Shown here: positions 33,246-43,770 of the stretch, one piece after another | Position numbering within the stretch: position 1 is the stretch's first letter | Layout: each line of letters begins with the position of its first letter | DNA from: Massospora cicadina | Taxonomy: Eukaryota > Entomophthoromycota > Entomophthoromycetes > Entomophthorales > Entomophthoraceae | Assembly (NCBI GenBank): GCA_022478985.1 | Contig: JAKSZP010005649.1 | Coordinates: 22,792 to 86,791 of the forward strand | Reading direction: 5' to 3' | DNA: 64,000 bases | Notes under the pieces: model-generated | Seen by the model: only the letters and a program-made list of their open reading frames with translations | Told to the model about the DNA's origin: nothing | Databases searched by the model: none | Translations under genes and position numbers: made by a program

Positions 33246-34100
33246 TAAAAATAAAAATTATTGTACTACATTATAAATTAACTGAAGATGAATAGAACTT
33301 ATTAGAACAATTTGCAATCTTAACAATTTATGAACAGTTTGCTTTATTAATAAAAATACTAGGTAATTTAAGGGAAAATTTAGTGCACAACTCTTTGGTT
33401 GGCACCTCAGCCATGAAATAACAGCATTTGCTATTGAATTACCCTGCATAGTCTCTTCCAGCGATGGTCTTCTCCATCGGGCTAATGATTCCTCTGTCAG
33501 ACATCCCAGATACCTGAAAATGGAAAGAGCCAGAAATGTGCCCAAAACATTCCCGCTTAATTAAAGCAAACCAACCAAATTTGGCTACCAACCTGCTTAG
33601 GTAATGGGAACCTTTACCCATTTTAGCAGGGCACAAACCAACTGATTGACTTGATAATTGCAGGCGGTATAATTCACCTCACAACTGCTGATTAAATTCA
33701 CAATCATCAGCGATGAAACCCAACTGATCCCAATCAGTACACCTCCTAGTTAATCAACGATCAACTATCAAATGACCCAATTTTGTCAGCAACACTGCCC
33801 AACGAGATCTTAGTCATTCACTAAGGTCAATACCTAATGGATCTGAACTCAGCGAATCAACCAAAAATCCTGGATATTATTAACCCAAAATTGAAGTCAA
33901 CTCATATCTGATCCATTCTTTAGCAGACTTATCCCCTAGCGAACCAGCAGATAACCTAGGAAGCTGGAAAGGGGAAAAACCTCAACAGGTATTCACCTCA
34001 TCCGTTTTGTCTTGTCACACTTCTTCTGGTAACCCAATTAGTTCATGAAATTGTTTTGTAATCTGGCACTTGTAGGTAAAACAATGGAAAATGCAAAAGT
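33246..34100 (-). other. Unassigned end of the split gypsy element
   Basis: Open stretches of 95 and 65 codons on the minus strand (33,545-33,258 and 33,636-33,439) overlap in different frames. CPAKMGKGSHYLSRL faintly recalls the integrase finger (C-x-x-C-x-x-x-K) but one Cys is missing. No confident domain. Confidence 0.3.
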
Positions 34101-35300
34101 ATGCCAGCATTGAAGTGTTTGTCACCTGATTGATAATAATCTCAAAGTATTATCCCTGTACCAGTACTGCCCATCTGACAAGGAATCAGTTGGGATCTTT
34201 CACAACCTGCAACCTTTGGAGCAAGGCGTGATTGGTTAGAACCTAAAAGTGGACTCCATACAGGTAGGATCAGATTTTCTTGACTGCTTGGATTACCACA
34301 TTAGACTCTCACTCCATGACAGTGCAGTACTTTTGCCCTTGCTAAAAATCTTTTTAGTACTATTCAATTAGGCAATCCACCATTTCTTCATTCAGTTGGG
34401 CCTGTATTGCGCTAAGCTCAACATCACTTGCATTAATGTATAGGTAAAAGTTCTTGGTAAAGTCCATGAAGGCCAAGATTGGTGCTTCTACAATATCGCT
34501 TTAGCTCCTAGAAGGCCTGCTCTTGTTCCAGGCCCTACTCAAATTTTGTCTCTTTCAGCAGCAGATAAGGGAGGGGTGCAGCCAAGTTCACAAAATGGGG
34601 AGTAAACTTTTGGTAATATCCCACCATTCTATAAAAACTTGGTTGTCCCTCATTCTCTTGGAGGGCACCATTGCCACAATTGCTTTGACCTTCCCATCTT
34701 GTGATTTGATTCATCTGAGGCTGATCTCATGTCCAAGGAACTCCAGTCGCCTTTTGATGAAAGTGTATTTGCTCCATTTCAGTTTCAGATTAGATGCTTA
34801 CAGTTAGGTAAAGACTTAATGGAGGTTTTGAATATAATCTTGAAAGGTTTGGATGAACATGTTTACGTTGTTTACGTAGATCAACATGTTGGACAACTTG
34901 AAGTCCCGAAGATCCAGTACATCACACGTGAAAGGTGGCAGGGGCGTTGCATAGCCCTTGTGGCAATCTTGTTGGCTTGAACAATTCCTGACTACTGATC
35001 AGGACACACTTCTCCTGGTTCCAGTGGGAGCTCTTTTCTTCCATTATCAATGGCAAAGACCATCTTAAATTAATATCTTAATCCTTTCAGTTTTTTCAAA
35101 GCATCATCTAAGCGTGGGAGCTTGTAGAAATTCTCTTTTGGTATTCGTTCATTTGGTGGTAATACATGTTTAAATGGTAAGTCCCATCATTTTTGCATAC
35201 TAGCACTAGCGATGAAGCCCAGGGACTCTTCAATGGTATTATTAGTCCTGCTTCTGCTAGTTGATTTAATTTTTTAAGTTGTTATGACATCTTTAGATTT
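34100..35300 (-). pseudogene. Gypsy reverse transcriptase and RNase H (split element)
   Basis: Minus-strand blocks in order: AEAGLIIPLKSPWASSLVLV (about 35,260-35,200), DGTYHLNMYYHQMN, a PRLDDAL-like stretch (about 35,110), then KLPQGLCNAPATFH (about 34,970-34,930) before the active site, which is scrambled (the region near 34,885 reads through V-D-L-R). Next come KRRLEFLGHEIS in an adjacent frame (about 34,745) and MVGYYQKFTPHFVNLAAPL (about 34,630-34,573), then EQEQAF. RNase H: PILAFMDFTKNFYLYINASD (about 34,475-34,425; the catalytic Asp of D-A-S reads Asn) and AQLNEEMVDCLIEYSKKI. Open + strand frames at 34,523-34,980 are antisense to this. Sequence differs from the 27.5-32.7 kb element, so it is a separate lineage. 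Confidence 0.85.
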
Positions 35301-35899
35301 CAAAAATTAAAAAGGTTTGGATCAAATGTAATAGTGTATCCAGTATCCAGCTTGTTGATCTCTCCTTTCAGGTCCATAGTCATTGAATCTAGTAATAAAG
35401 ATATCCTCAAGGCTAGTCAATAACTCGTACTGTTCCTTCTGCTCTTTATGGTCACATCTTCAAACTGAGCTCTTCAAAGTCTCATATGGCGTGTAAAAGT
35501 ATAACATTTTTGCAACTGGTCATTTGGCCATTTGCAAAAATTTGTCTATATTTATCTTATTGGTTGGGTAGTAATATTTCCTTATATGACTGTCAAATCT
35601 CCTGAGTAGTTGGTGTCATAATATACGGTTAAGAATCTTGGTTCTTGGTGGAAGGTTCTATCATGACTAAAAAATTTCCAAGAAAGATCTAGCAAAATCT
35701 TCATGTTTATTGATAGGGTCATCCGGTGTTTATCCCCTGGTATGATCTCTATGATTTTGCTAACACTCAGCAGAAGCCCTTCTTCCGCGGTGCTGTGGAG
35801 AGTATTTTCTTCACATCCTAATCTGTAAGGATATAAGGATAGGAAGATAAATTGAAGTGTTTACAAAAACACATCAGTTGCTTTTGTGGCTTAACGCTA

Positions 35900-36235
35900 T
35901 TGTCTTTTTACACCACAAGGTGTTTAAAACTCAGAATACTCATGGTGCTGGTTGTAAAGTCACTATTGACTCAAAACTAGGGAGAAACTGTGTCCCAATT
36001 AGGAAGTCATAGTGGTCATTATCTTATACCACCTCCAGAGATAATAGGACCATGCGCCTAAAAGATAGCTGTAATGCTAAGATTATAACTAGAGTGGTGA
36101 AGATGTCAGGTCCAGATGTTCAGTATTCCACATTTTAGTCAATATTTAGACATAAACTTTAGCCTCTTCATGGTTTAGATGAAATTATGTTAATTAAAGC
36201 TCCAGTGACCAGTACTGCCAAGAGTATACCTTCTG
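35900..36235 (-). pseudogene. Gypsy aspartic protease (split element)
   Basis: The minus strand reads ILLAVLVTGALINIISSKP (about 36,222-36,166), where the catalytic D-T-G has become V-T-G, then, past an eroded stretch, MVLLSLEVV and NDHYDFLIGTQFLPSFESI (about 36,055-35,965). The last block matches NNNYEMLIGTQFMIEYEGI in the deleted gypsy element at 40.7 kb, so the two families are related. It begins only about 15 bp from the half-LINE copy 4 insertion that separates it from gag. Confidence 0.72.
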
Positions 36236-36249
36236 GAACACTGCCTTTA
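36236..36249. repeat. Target-site duplication, left, half-LINE copy 4
   Basis: GAACACTGCCTTTA; matches 38,135-38,148 (GATCACTGCTTTCA) at 11 of 14 positions. Confidence 0.6.
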
Positions 36250-38134
36250 GACTTTCTTTCCACTTAACATCTCTTATGAGCAATTTTGAAAAACAGTTAA
36301 TTTTTCAAAGTTACCTCACTGCATCGGTTTTCCATTTATATCTTGAATCCACCACCTGCTGCCAAGTTTGAGGCAGCGGTGTCCACCCACTAGCATTTAC
36401 TTCCCAGAAGGCAATGTTGTGCGGAATGGATTGACCAGTTTACCAATTACATCTGGCCACTTTGTCCCTCCAAGGGATTAGAATTACACCTTGTGCAAGG
36501 CCATATAACCCACCCCCACCCCCTAGCCCTACCTAGATCCACTATCAACTTTTTCCTCCATGTAAAGAATATATCTCTTCCTATATGCCAACAAATTGAT
36601 TATTGTGCTAACAGCGGCCACTTTTTCACCAGCATGATTTTTTAACTTCTGCCCTTACAAGGGCTATTTTGATATTGGCTTTCCCACTGAAGAGGACGCT
36701 GCCGCTGCAGCAGCAATGCCCTTAATTTACAAAAAAACACTCATTACCACCTAAATACATATTCCCTTGATACCACACTCATGGTGACCTTCGCAAACCT
36801 CCCCTCACACCTTCCCACTCAACACTCTATGAGGAGTTGATTCTGGGCTGTCCACTTATGGCACAGACACCATCCTCCAATTTATAGTCCCAAGTTGTGC
36901 TGAGCGCCTAGTGGCACCTTAGGAAATGGCCACCATCTCCTCATGCCAGCTGAACATGGCCCAGCACATCCCACCGCAAGCCTATATCACATCTGCACCT
37001 GACTATTTCTTTTGGGCTCCTACTGACAACGGTCACACAGTTTGTCACTACTGCCATGAATTGGACCATATAAAAAGCATGTCAATATAATTCACACCCT
37101 GCAAACATGGCCAACTCCACCTACAAGGACACACCAAGAGCGTTTAAATGGGGATTTGGTTTCTCCACCTCCCCAGGCCATGCGTTTGAATCAGAATCAA
37201 TATAAAGTAATTCAAACCCAAGCTGACAAATTAACATAATGTTAACCAATCAGGTGCTGGATTGGACCAAAGTTTAATCCAAAAGAGCTTCCGCCTCAAA
37301 TCTTACCCAACCATAGCCACCTATCACAGTTTTATCCAAGCCAACCAAAGTCCGTGTGACTTATTGGATGAAGTGTTTAATCTGTTGAAATCATACCACC
37401 TCAGGATAAACAATTCAATTTAGAACCTTATCTGAATTCAGAGTTTGATGCCCCACTCCCGCTCAAAAAATATGTACCCAAGCCAATGCTATCTCATTCC
37501 AAAGCAACCATAGCTTGCTAAGGCTTTGATGCCTACCCAAAAATTGCCATCTATGCAAAGCCATGGGTAAGATATTTCACTAAATGTAAACAAGGGCTGC
37601 ACATCACCCAGTTACCCCCATTTTCCCTATAGTTTCAAAAGAGGAAATTGAACGCCTTGCTGAAACTGCCACCAACACTGTCAAACATGCCGCTGAACTG
37701 GCAGATTTACCCTATCCATACGTGTAACCATAACAACATCACAAATTTCGCCCATCTTCCTGATGTCCTCAACCAAGCTGAATACCATGCGGCCAAACAA
37801 AAGTAGGCTATGATTCAGGCCCAAAATACTAGTTTAAATGAATATCTGCTACGCCTCAACCCTTATCCTGCGGATTCCCCAATTTTTTGCTATCTGCATT
37901 GGTCCACCTCTTCAATGATGAAGTTGATACTAATAATTCGCCTGATCCCCCCTCCCACTCCACCATGGTGTGATAAGCGACTCACTGCTGTGCCATCTGG
38001 TAGGTTATTTTCTCGTTTTTTGTGTGCTTTGCTGCTCATTTAGGGCAGTTGGCTCATATTTTCAGTTTGGTTTGTTCTTTGAGTTTTTGTTTGGGTAATG
38101 TCCATCCCTTGTTCGGCGTACATCAAATAATTTT
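36250..38134 (+). mobile_element. Half-LINE copy 4, subfamily A
   Basis: 1,885 bp. Starts ACTTTCTTTCCACTTAACATC, ends GGTAATGTCCATCCCTTG...CATCAAATAA. It separates gag from protease of the older gypsy element. The coding region on the + strand retains the GYFDIGFPTEEDAAAAAA block (about 36,661-36,715), a knuckle CHYCHELDHIK (about 37,045-37,080; the last Cys is lost) and the Pro-rich C-terminal half. The segment from about 36,650 to 37,930 is roughly 97 percent identical to copy 5 in reverse orientation, including stop codons, whereas the ends on both sides are near 80 percent. Confidence 0.8.
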
Positions 38135-38148
38135 GATCACTGCTTTCA
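38135..38148. repeat. Target-site duplication, right, half-LINE copy 4
   Basis: Partner of 36,236-36,249; follows the A-rich element tail. Confidence 0.6.
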
Positions 38149-39121
38149 CTTTTGTCACAATTTTACAAAAGGGTTTCCAGTTGTCAGAAATTCAGTATCA
38201 GTTTCAGAACTGTTTTATTTCTTCGCGCTCATGGTGGCTTTGATGGTAATCTTAATGTCCTGTTTAAAATTCCTCTAAGTTACCACCATGAGATGCTCTC
38301 CTTCTTTAACTAATTTGATGATTTGGTAGGCTTGTTTGCTTGAGCCATCTATATTTCATTTAAAATTAATCTCTGTAGTTCTATTACTCTTACCCTAGCA
38401 GACACAGCCTCTAGGCTATGTGCCCTTAGCACGTGGTACCCTGCATTCGCAAAGTCTTCTTTTTTGTAATTGTCTTCACCCTTGTTATGCAATTCCATCC
38501 AGTTTATGGCGTTAAAGATAAACTCCTTGGTGGTGCTTCCTTCTTTTTGATGAAGTTTAAAAGACAAGTTTGATAGGAGTGCCCAGACTGGTGACACTTA
38601 TTGCAATATATAGTTCTTGATGTGGCAAGCGTTATAAGGATTTGGGATTTGTGACCTTAGATTTGTCACTCTTGTCATTAGAAACGTATATAGCTTTTCT
38701 GATCCTTCTTGGATTTGTTTCCATTGATCTTATTTTCCATTTTTTACGTCCCTTGTACGCCAAACAATGCTTCTTTAAGGCCTTTAGGGACATCACGCTT
38801 TTAAATGTGGGAGTAGTATGCAGCTTCAAGGTGGGATGCATTTTCAAGGAGTTTAGCAGGACAGTTTTCGCTATGAGAAAATCCATAATTCCTATTTTAC
38901 ATTAAAGATGATCTTTGAGACTTGGTAGCAAGAGGCGTAGTTTGCTACTACTCATTCTTGCCCATCTTCATAAGTAAGAACTCCTGTTTAATGTTTTGGA
39001 CATCCTGTACTCTACCAAACTCTGAAAGGAGGTTGACATTAACTTTGGTCTTAGTCAGTTCAGGTCTTAATATCGCGCTAAGGATATCATGAGCCTCATG
39101 ATCTATACATCCAGGCTTGAG
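38149..39121 (-). pseudogene. Gag of the split gypsy element, distal part
   Basis: Three consecutive open stretches on the minus strand (39,151-38,948; 38,886-38,632; 38,597-38,349). The first 8 codons of the first are actually LTR sequence of the nested element; the gag reading starts at KPGCIDHEAHDILSAILRPE. A basic stretch (KGRKKWKIRSME) precedes a clean zinc knuckle CNKCHQSGHSYQTC (about 38,606-38,565), CX2CX4HX4C with all four ligands present. Downstream, TTKEFIFNAINWMELHNKGE and a helical tail lead toward the protease on the far side of half-LINE copy 4. It is interrupted by a few stops and frameshifts. Confidence 0.65.
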
Positions 39122-39126
39122 GCGAG
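39122..39126. repeat. Target-site duplication, left, deleted gypsy element
   Basis: GCGAG; matches 43,104-43,108 (GCAAG) at 4 of 5. Confidence 0.65.
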
Positions 39127-39958
39127 TGTGAGAACTACTAATGGATGCCATAAATAACTCAGAGTGAGAAACTTAATTTTTAATAAAAGTATAAAATAAT
39201 GTTTTTATACTGTCTTTATGTTTTTTATTATTTTAAGCGGGCAAAACCAGGAAAGGTCCTTTTCTTGATACTAGTTTTTCCTATTTAAACTAGTTTGGAT
39301 TTCAAGACCATTAATATTCGAGGCAAAAGAATAAAAGCTCAGTTATCTAAATTAGGTAATATAGGCTTTTGGCCTATCAGATCAAAGATAAAATTTTTTA
39401 GGAAAAACTGACATGTGCGGTAATGATTTGATGAATTGTATCCAATCATCAGCAAGTAAAATCTTTTCACCTCGGTGGTGGTCAGACCCAGATGGTAATG
39501 ATTGGGTAATTTGGTGGTGGTTGGACCCGGATGGTAATGATTGGCTAATTCTTACCCTATCATTATCAAGTAAAATCTTTGCACCTTGGTGGTGGTTAGA
39601 CTCAGATGGTAATAATTGGTTAACTTGCACCCAATCATTGACAGGTAAAATCTTCTTGCCTCACAGAGGTTCAGATCTGTGCGATATTGAACTCCTCGAA
39701 TTTGGCTGAGAAGTCAGAGTAATACTATTGTTAGTATATACTTTTTTAGCCCAATTTTTGTGATAAATCATATTTTTCCGTTGGTTAGGATTCCACCGAG
39801 AATCTGACAAGGTCTTTTTGCCATTGGTGCTTATATCATTATTAACCACAATCTTATTTGTTGATCAGGCAGGAGATGGGCCAATTATAATAGCAGATTT
39901 GGAAGCACTAATACTTCCAACATTCTTTTCCTTAAGTCAAAAAGGTGAATGTCTGACA
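39127..39958 (-). repeat. 3' LTR of the deleted gypsy element, with internal tandem repeats
   Basis: 832 bp; in the element's sense TGTCAGACATTC...TTCTCACA. Between about 39,420 and 39,680 it contains three to four diverged units of about 75 bp, each with (G/C)AAGTAAAATCTTT, CACCT(T/C)GGTGGTGGT and CAGATGGTAATGATTGG. The same array lies in the other LTR. Reading across the array, 98 shared codons differ at about ten residues between LTRs, so the LTRs are roughly 95 percent identical. Confidence 0.85.
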
Positions 39959-40164
39959 TTTCCCCCCTCAAGAATGTTGGAAGGGGTGTAGGGTCGAAGG
40001 AAGCAGCCATGTACCCAGATTATGATAATTCTTGCAACCAAATACTTTATAGAATACTCATCTCCTCTCTTATGTATGATGGTATATGGCCCCTCCCAAT
40101 TTGATCCAAGTTTTCCACTCTGGGGAGTTGTGCGATTGCAGTAATATAAAACCCTATCTGACAC
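39937..40164 (-). pseudogene. Integrase C-terminal fragment
   Basis: MSDRVLYYCNRTTPQSGKLG followed by SNWEGPYTIIHKRGDEYSIK is the GPY/F module of gypsy integrases. The core carrying D,D-35-E is absent because of the internal deletion. The fragment runs into the PPT and the first bases of the LTR. The homologous segment in the complete relative lies at about 62,260-62,400 (GRKIGLHMGRIIRYN). Confidence 0.8.
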
Positions 40165-40185
40165 TTGGTGAGAGGGTAGAGGAGC

Positions 40186-41213
40186 TCAGAGCTCATTGGC
40201 AGCTTGACCTTTGTTAATCACTGTTTTTGCTTGGCTAGAATTTCCAGAATTTAATTCTTCATCCTCTTTTTTCTTTAAAAGATTAGTTCCCTTCCATTGA
40301 AATTCATCAGCTCCCTTGTTTTTCTTATGAAACTGCTTCGTTTTTTCATTGAGAAGTAGCTTTTGGGCTTTCTTTTCTTTATCAGAATGACTATGGGGGC
40401 CACATGTAAGTTCAGAATCTACATCATTAGTATGCGAGGGCTTTGACCAAGGTCCCTGAGGGGTAGCATTCTTGGAAGTGCGATTCTCTTGAACCTTGGA
40501 ACAAGAAATGGCTGCCTCTTCAGTAGCGTGCGATTTCTTAGTGTTGCGCCCGGAGGTGACATAAGGCAAAGTGGAAGAGGGGTGTTCTTTGTTGGATAAA
40601 TTTAATGGAACGTCGTAGTTCATTAAAGATAGGGTCCCTTGCCTCATGTTGATGATGCCTTCATACTCGATCATAAACTGAGTACCTATAAGCATCTCAT
40701 AATTATTATTCAAAGCCACTGTGGAGGCCAATAGACTAAACTTCCCAATATTAATGGGAAGGGCCGAGTAAGCACCTAGTGCATGGGTGTTATTAGGACC
40801 AGCGGTTACAAAGTCTTGGTTGTACTCCAAGTCAGGGGAAGTTGGATCTTTTTTATCAACTTGAAGGAGATGATGTTCACTGAGGAGCCAGTATCTAAGA
40901 TAGCCATCACCCAAACTTTTTGGATGACCACTTTGACCTTTGTGAGTATACCACCAGAAGTGGGCGATAGTGCTAAGACCTCCTTAAGATGAAGGTTGGA
41001 GGCTAATTTGCCTGCGGTCTCAGGGTAATTTTCCTTAAGAAACTTCATGGTATGGCCATGCTGGATAGGGCGAATGAGGCGAGACAACACCCCATCAGCG
41101 TTGCTGGCAGTATCGATATTGATTGGTTCCCCTGGAACTTGACAGATGTAAGTGTCCTCAGGTATGGTGGCTTCATCTACTTCCCCAGCGTTTAGGTGAT
41201 CAGGGACCTCCAC
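40186..41213 (-). pseudogene. Gypsy aspartic protease and following region
   Basis: From about 41,213: a Gag-Pol junction (GEVDEATIPEDTYICQVPGE), then VWVMAILDTGSSVNIISFKL (about 40,925-40,870), a complete retropepsin motif with the catalytic D-T-G intact. One frameshift near 40,850 moves to the frame open down to 40,186, which reads ALPINIGKFSLLASTVALNN and NYEMLIGTQFMIEYEGIINM. A 240-codon open tail rich in Lys, Ser and Asn (KTKQFHKKNKGADEFQWKG) then ends at the deletion junction. Apart from the frameshift it is well preserved. It matures Gag and Pol during particle assembly. Confidence 0.85.
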
Positions 41214-42211
41214 TTCCGCGGGAGCTCCCAGAAAGTAGTACCCAACGTTATTGTAACCCCCTCAGAGTCAGCCTCAGAGGTATTTTCAACCATGGGCAAG
41301 GTTGTAATCAAAGTAGGGGAGACAGCCACAAAGGGTGGGGTAATTAGCTTTGCTTTAACTGGCATTTTTACAGCCCCAGTAGTTCTGGAGGATATACCCT
41401 TAGAGCGCACACCTATTGACTGAGCTAAGGGAGGAACCACAGTAGGGATTTTCGCTTTTCATGACTGAGGAATGTCCAGTTTAAGTTGCACCAAATCAGC
41501 AGGTTTTACGGGGAGAACAGGCACAGGGGGCCTTACATCCAGCGTTTCAACTGGCAGCAGCTCTTCAAAAGTTAGAGCAGATGGTGGCACCTCCTCTTCA
41601 TAGGTAGGGGCACATAAAGAAATATGGGCCACATCTAACAAAGCCTCTTTTATATCTTAGAAGGTGGTAAAGTGGCGTTTCACCAAGATGATATGCCTGG
41701 CGAGAGAGGGTTTTGAAGCTAACCCTGTTAAGATGGTGACGATAGCGTCATCCAGGGTAAGCAGGTTAGACGTAGCCAACCTTTGAGCGGTGAGATAGTA
41801 CCGCTCAGCAAAACTAAAGAGGGTTTCACCCTCATACATGTTGAGGCACATAAAAGCCTGTTTTTCCTTGTGTAAGCCCTGATTGGATCTGAACTCAGCC
41901 AAGAGGGCCTTCTTAACATCTGGCCAGATGTACTGAGGATCCAGGTGAGGAACGATCAGCTCTTGGGCTATTCAGCTTAAGCAGGGAAGAACATACTGAA
42001 CTTTTTGTTTGTCAGTGGCGCCATCCATTGCAGCTTCATAAACATACAGAAAGGAAGCTATGCTCCCTTCACCCGGGATATATCTATCCTTTAGGGGTAA
42101 TTTGAATGGCCGTTGCTCCAACTTTTTGAGACGGGAGAAAGAGCTGGCTAGTTGCTTCTTGAAAGCAACTAATTGCAAGTCAGGAGAGCTGCTCACGTTG
42201 ACAGTCTCCAT
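41200..42211 (-). pseudogene. Gag of the deleted gypsy element
   Basis: One frame from the ATG at 42,211 (METVNVSSSPDLQLVAFKKQ) to about 41,200 with only three internal stops (near 41,971, 41,655 and 41,457). A short coiled-coil-like N-terminus (SSFSRLKKLEQ) is followed by RYIPGEGSIASFLYVYEAAM (about 42,088), then FRSNQGLHKEKQAFMCLNMY and ETLFSFAERYYLTAQRLATS, a capsid-like layout as in Ty3/gypsy Gag. No CCHC knuckle is visible, so RNA binding may lie in the basic parts or be lost. The end shifts frame into the protease ORF. The block around FLYVYEAAM matches FLYIYEAQ in the element at 57.9 kb. Confidence 0.82.
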
Positions 42212-42249
42212 TTTGTTAATACTTATCGAAGTATTCAGGGGGCTTGACC

Positions 42250-42265
42250 CCTGTATTGAGCACCA
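42250..42265 (-). promoter_or_regulatory. Primer-binding site of the deleted gypsy element
   Basis: Minus-strand TGGTGCTCAATACAGG begins three bases (AAT) after the end of the 5' LTR, the normal PBS position. Confidence 0.85.
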
Positions 42266-42268
42266 ATT

Positions 42269-43103
42269 TGTGGGAACTGCCAATGGATGCCACAATAATT
42301 TCTCAGAGTGAGAAACTTACTTTTTAATAAAAGTATAAAATAATGTTTTTATCATAGTTTTTATGTTTTTTATTATTTTAAGCGGGCAAAACCAGGAAAG
42401 GTCCTTTTCTCAATACTAGTTTTTCCTATTTAAACTAGTTTGGATTTTAAGCCCATCAATATTTGAGGCAAAAGAATGTAAAGCTCAATTTCTAAATTAG
42501 GTAATATAGGCTTTTGGCCTATCAGATCAAAGATAAAATTTTTGAAGCAAAACTGACATGTGCGTTAATGATTTGATGAATTGTATCCAATCATCAGCAA
42601 GTAAAATCTTTTCACCTTGGTGGTGGTCAGACCCAGATGGTATTGATTGGGTAATTTGGTGGTGGTTGGACCCGGATGGTAATGATTGGCTAATTCTTAC
42701 CCTATCATTATCAAGTAAAATCTTTGCACCTTGGTGGTGGTTAGACTCAGATGGTAATGATTGGTTAACTCGCACCCAATCATCAGCAGGTAAAATTTTC
42801 TCACCTTGCGGAGGTTCAGATCTGTGTGATATTGAACTCCTCGAATTTGGCTGAGAAGTCAGAGTATTACTATTATTAGTACCTACTTTTTTAAGCCAAT
42901 TTTTGTGCTAAATCATATTTTTCCGTTGGTTAGGATTCCACCAAGAATCTTCCAAGGTCTTTTCGCCATTGGTGCTTATATTATTATTAACCACAATCTT
43001 ATTTGTTGATCAGGCAGGAGATGGCCAATCATAATAGCAGATTTGGAAGCACTAATACTTCCAACATTTTTTTTCCTTAAGTTGAAAAGGTGAATGTCCG
43101 ACA
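42269..43103 (-). repeat. 5' LTR of the deleted gypsy element
   Basis: 835 bp; TGTCGGACATTC...GTTCCCACA in the element's sense. Co-linear with 39,127-39,958 including the tandem array (about 42,565-42,825). Confidence 0.88.
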
Positions 43104-43108
43104 GCAAG
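43104..43108. repeat. Target-site duplication, right, deleted gypsy element
   Basis: GCAAG; one mismatch to 39,122-39,126. Confidence 0.65.
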
Positions 43109-43750
43109 CTTTTTGGAAGTTGAATTTTTATCCATGCTATTTTTGTACAACTGGAGAAAACAAGCAATTGTTTTTTTCTCTAGGTGTGTACATGTACTTT
43201 ATTATAAGGTTTGATTTAGATAACTTAATTCAATGTGGTTGGCGTTCACCATGATTGATTTTTAGGCAATCAGTTAAGTGGCCAATATGGGTGTCTTCAT
43301 CCAAATAACTGGTCATGCTGATGTAGGTTCTAGTACAGTATACAGTTGAGCCTTAGACTTGTCTATATTCTAATAATATTACACAGCATGGTAATGTGCT
43401 AATTTAACGCTAAGATATTTTTTAGAGTGCAGAATTTTACTCTGTTCTCCTTCTCAAAAATAAAATTTTACCCTCCATCTACTTAATGGCAGACTTAAGA
43501 TTTACTATAAGTGATGGTCCTCTCACAGAGGAATGGAGGAAATTTGGGCTCTTCTTGCAGTTTTCTTGACGCGCTCAAACTGAGTATGTAAATTTTTTAC
43601 TTCTAGTTCTAGGGTACGAACTCTTTAATGAATGGTTCCCTCCTCCATCACCAGGAGTTCAGAGGAATCCCCTCTATGGTACACCTTCATATATGAATGA
43701 TTGAACTGCTCGTTAGGATTCTTATGATCTTTATTCTGGTCTAGTGGTGT
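43109..43750 (-). pseudogene. Gag start of the split gypsy element
   Basis: Directly inside the PBS. The readable part TRVTPLDQNKDHKNPNEQFN is followed by SSELLVMEEGTIH and then RVRTLELEVKNLHTQFERVK (about 43,620-43,560), a coiled-coil N-terminus like that of the gag at 32.6 kb. It continues to the nested insertion at 43,103. Joined across that insertion it leads into the gag part at 39,121. Confidence 0.55.
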
Positions 43751-43752
43751 CA

Positions 43753-43770
43753 CCCTTGTAGTGAGCACCA
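43753..43770 (-). promoter_or_regulatory. Primer-binding site of the split gypsy element
   Basis: Minus-strand TGGTGCTCACTACAAGGG. It lies in the PBS position relative to the coiled-coil gag start. Confidence 0.7.

Larger units (their letters stand above)
39127..43103 (-). mobile_element. Young internally deleted Ty3/gypsy element (gag-PR only), 3,977 bp
   Basis: Near-identical LTRs (39,127-39,958 and 42,269-43,103) flank a PBS, gag, protease and only the last about 70 residues of integrase. RT, RNase H and most of integrase are missing. The junction lies at GAGCTCTGAGCTC (about 40,179-40,192), a short repeat that suggests a microhomology deletion. The remaining integrase end is in the same frame as the protease ORF. 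The polypurine tract GAGGGGGGAAA precedes the 3' LTR start TGTCAG. Target-site duplication GC(G/A)AG. It cannot replicate by itself but keeps packaging and priming signals plus gag, so it could have moved using a complete relative such as the one at 53.9-63.2 kb. Confidence 0.88.

Noticed and set aside
34523..34980. Two + strand ORFs of 94 and 83 codons
   Set aside because: Antisense of RT blocks LPQGLCNAPATF and VGYYQKFTPHF.
39413..39709. 98-codon + strand ORF, repeated at 42,558-42,854, as a conserved gene
   Set aside because: Both copies are the tandem-repeat part of the two LTRs of one element. Conservation reflects recent LTR identity, not coding.
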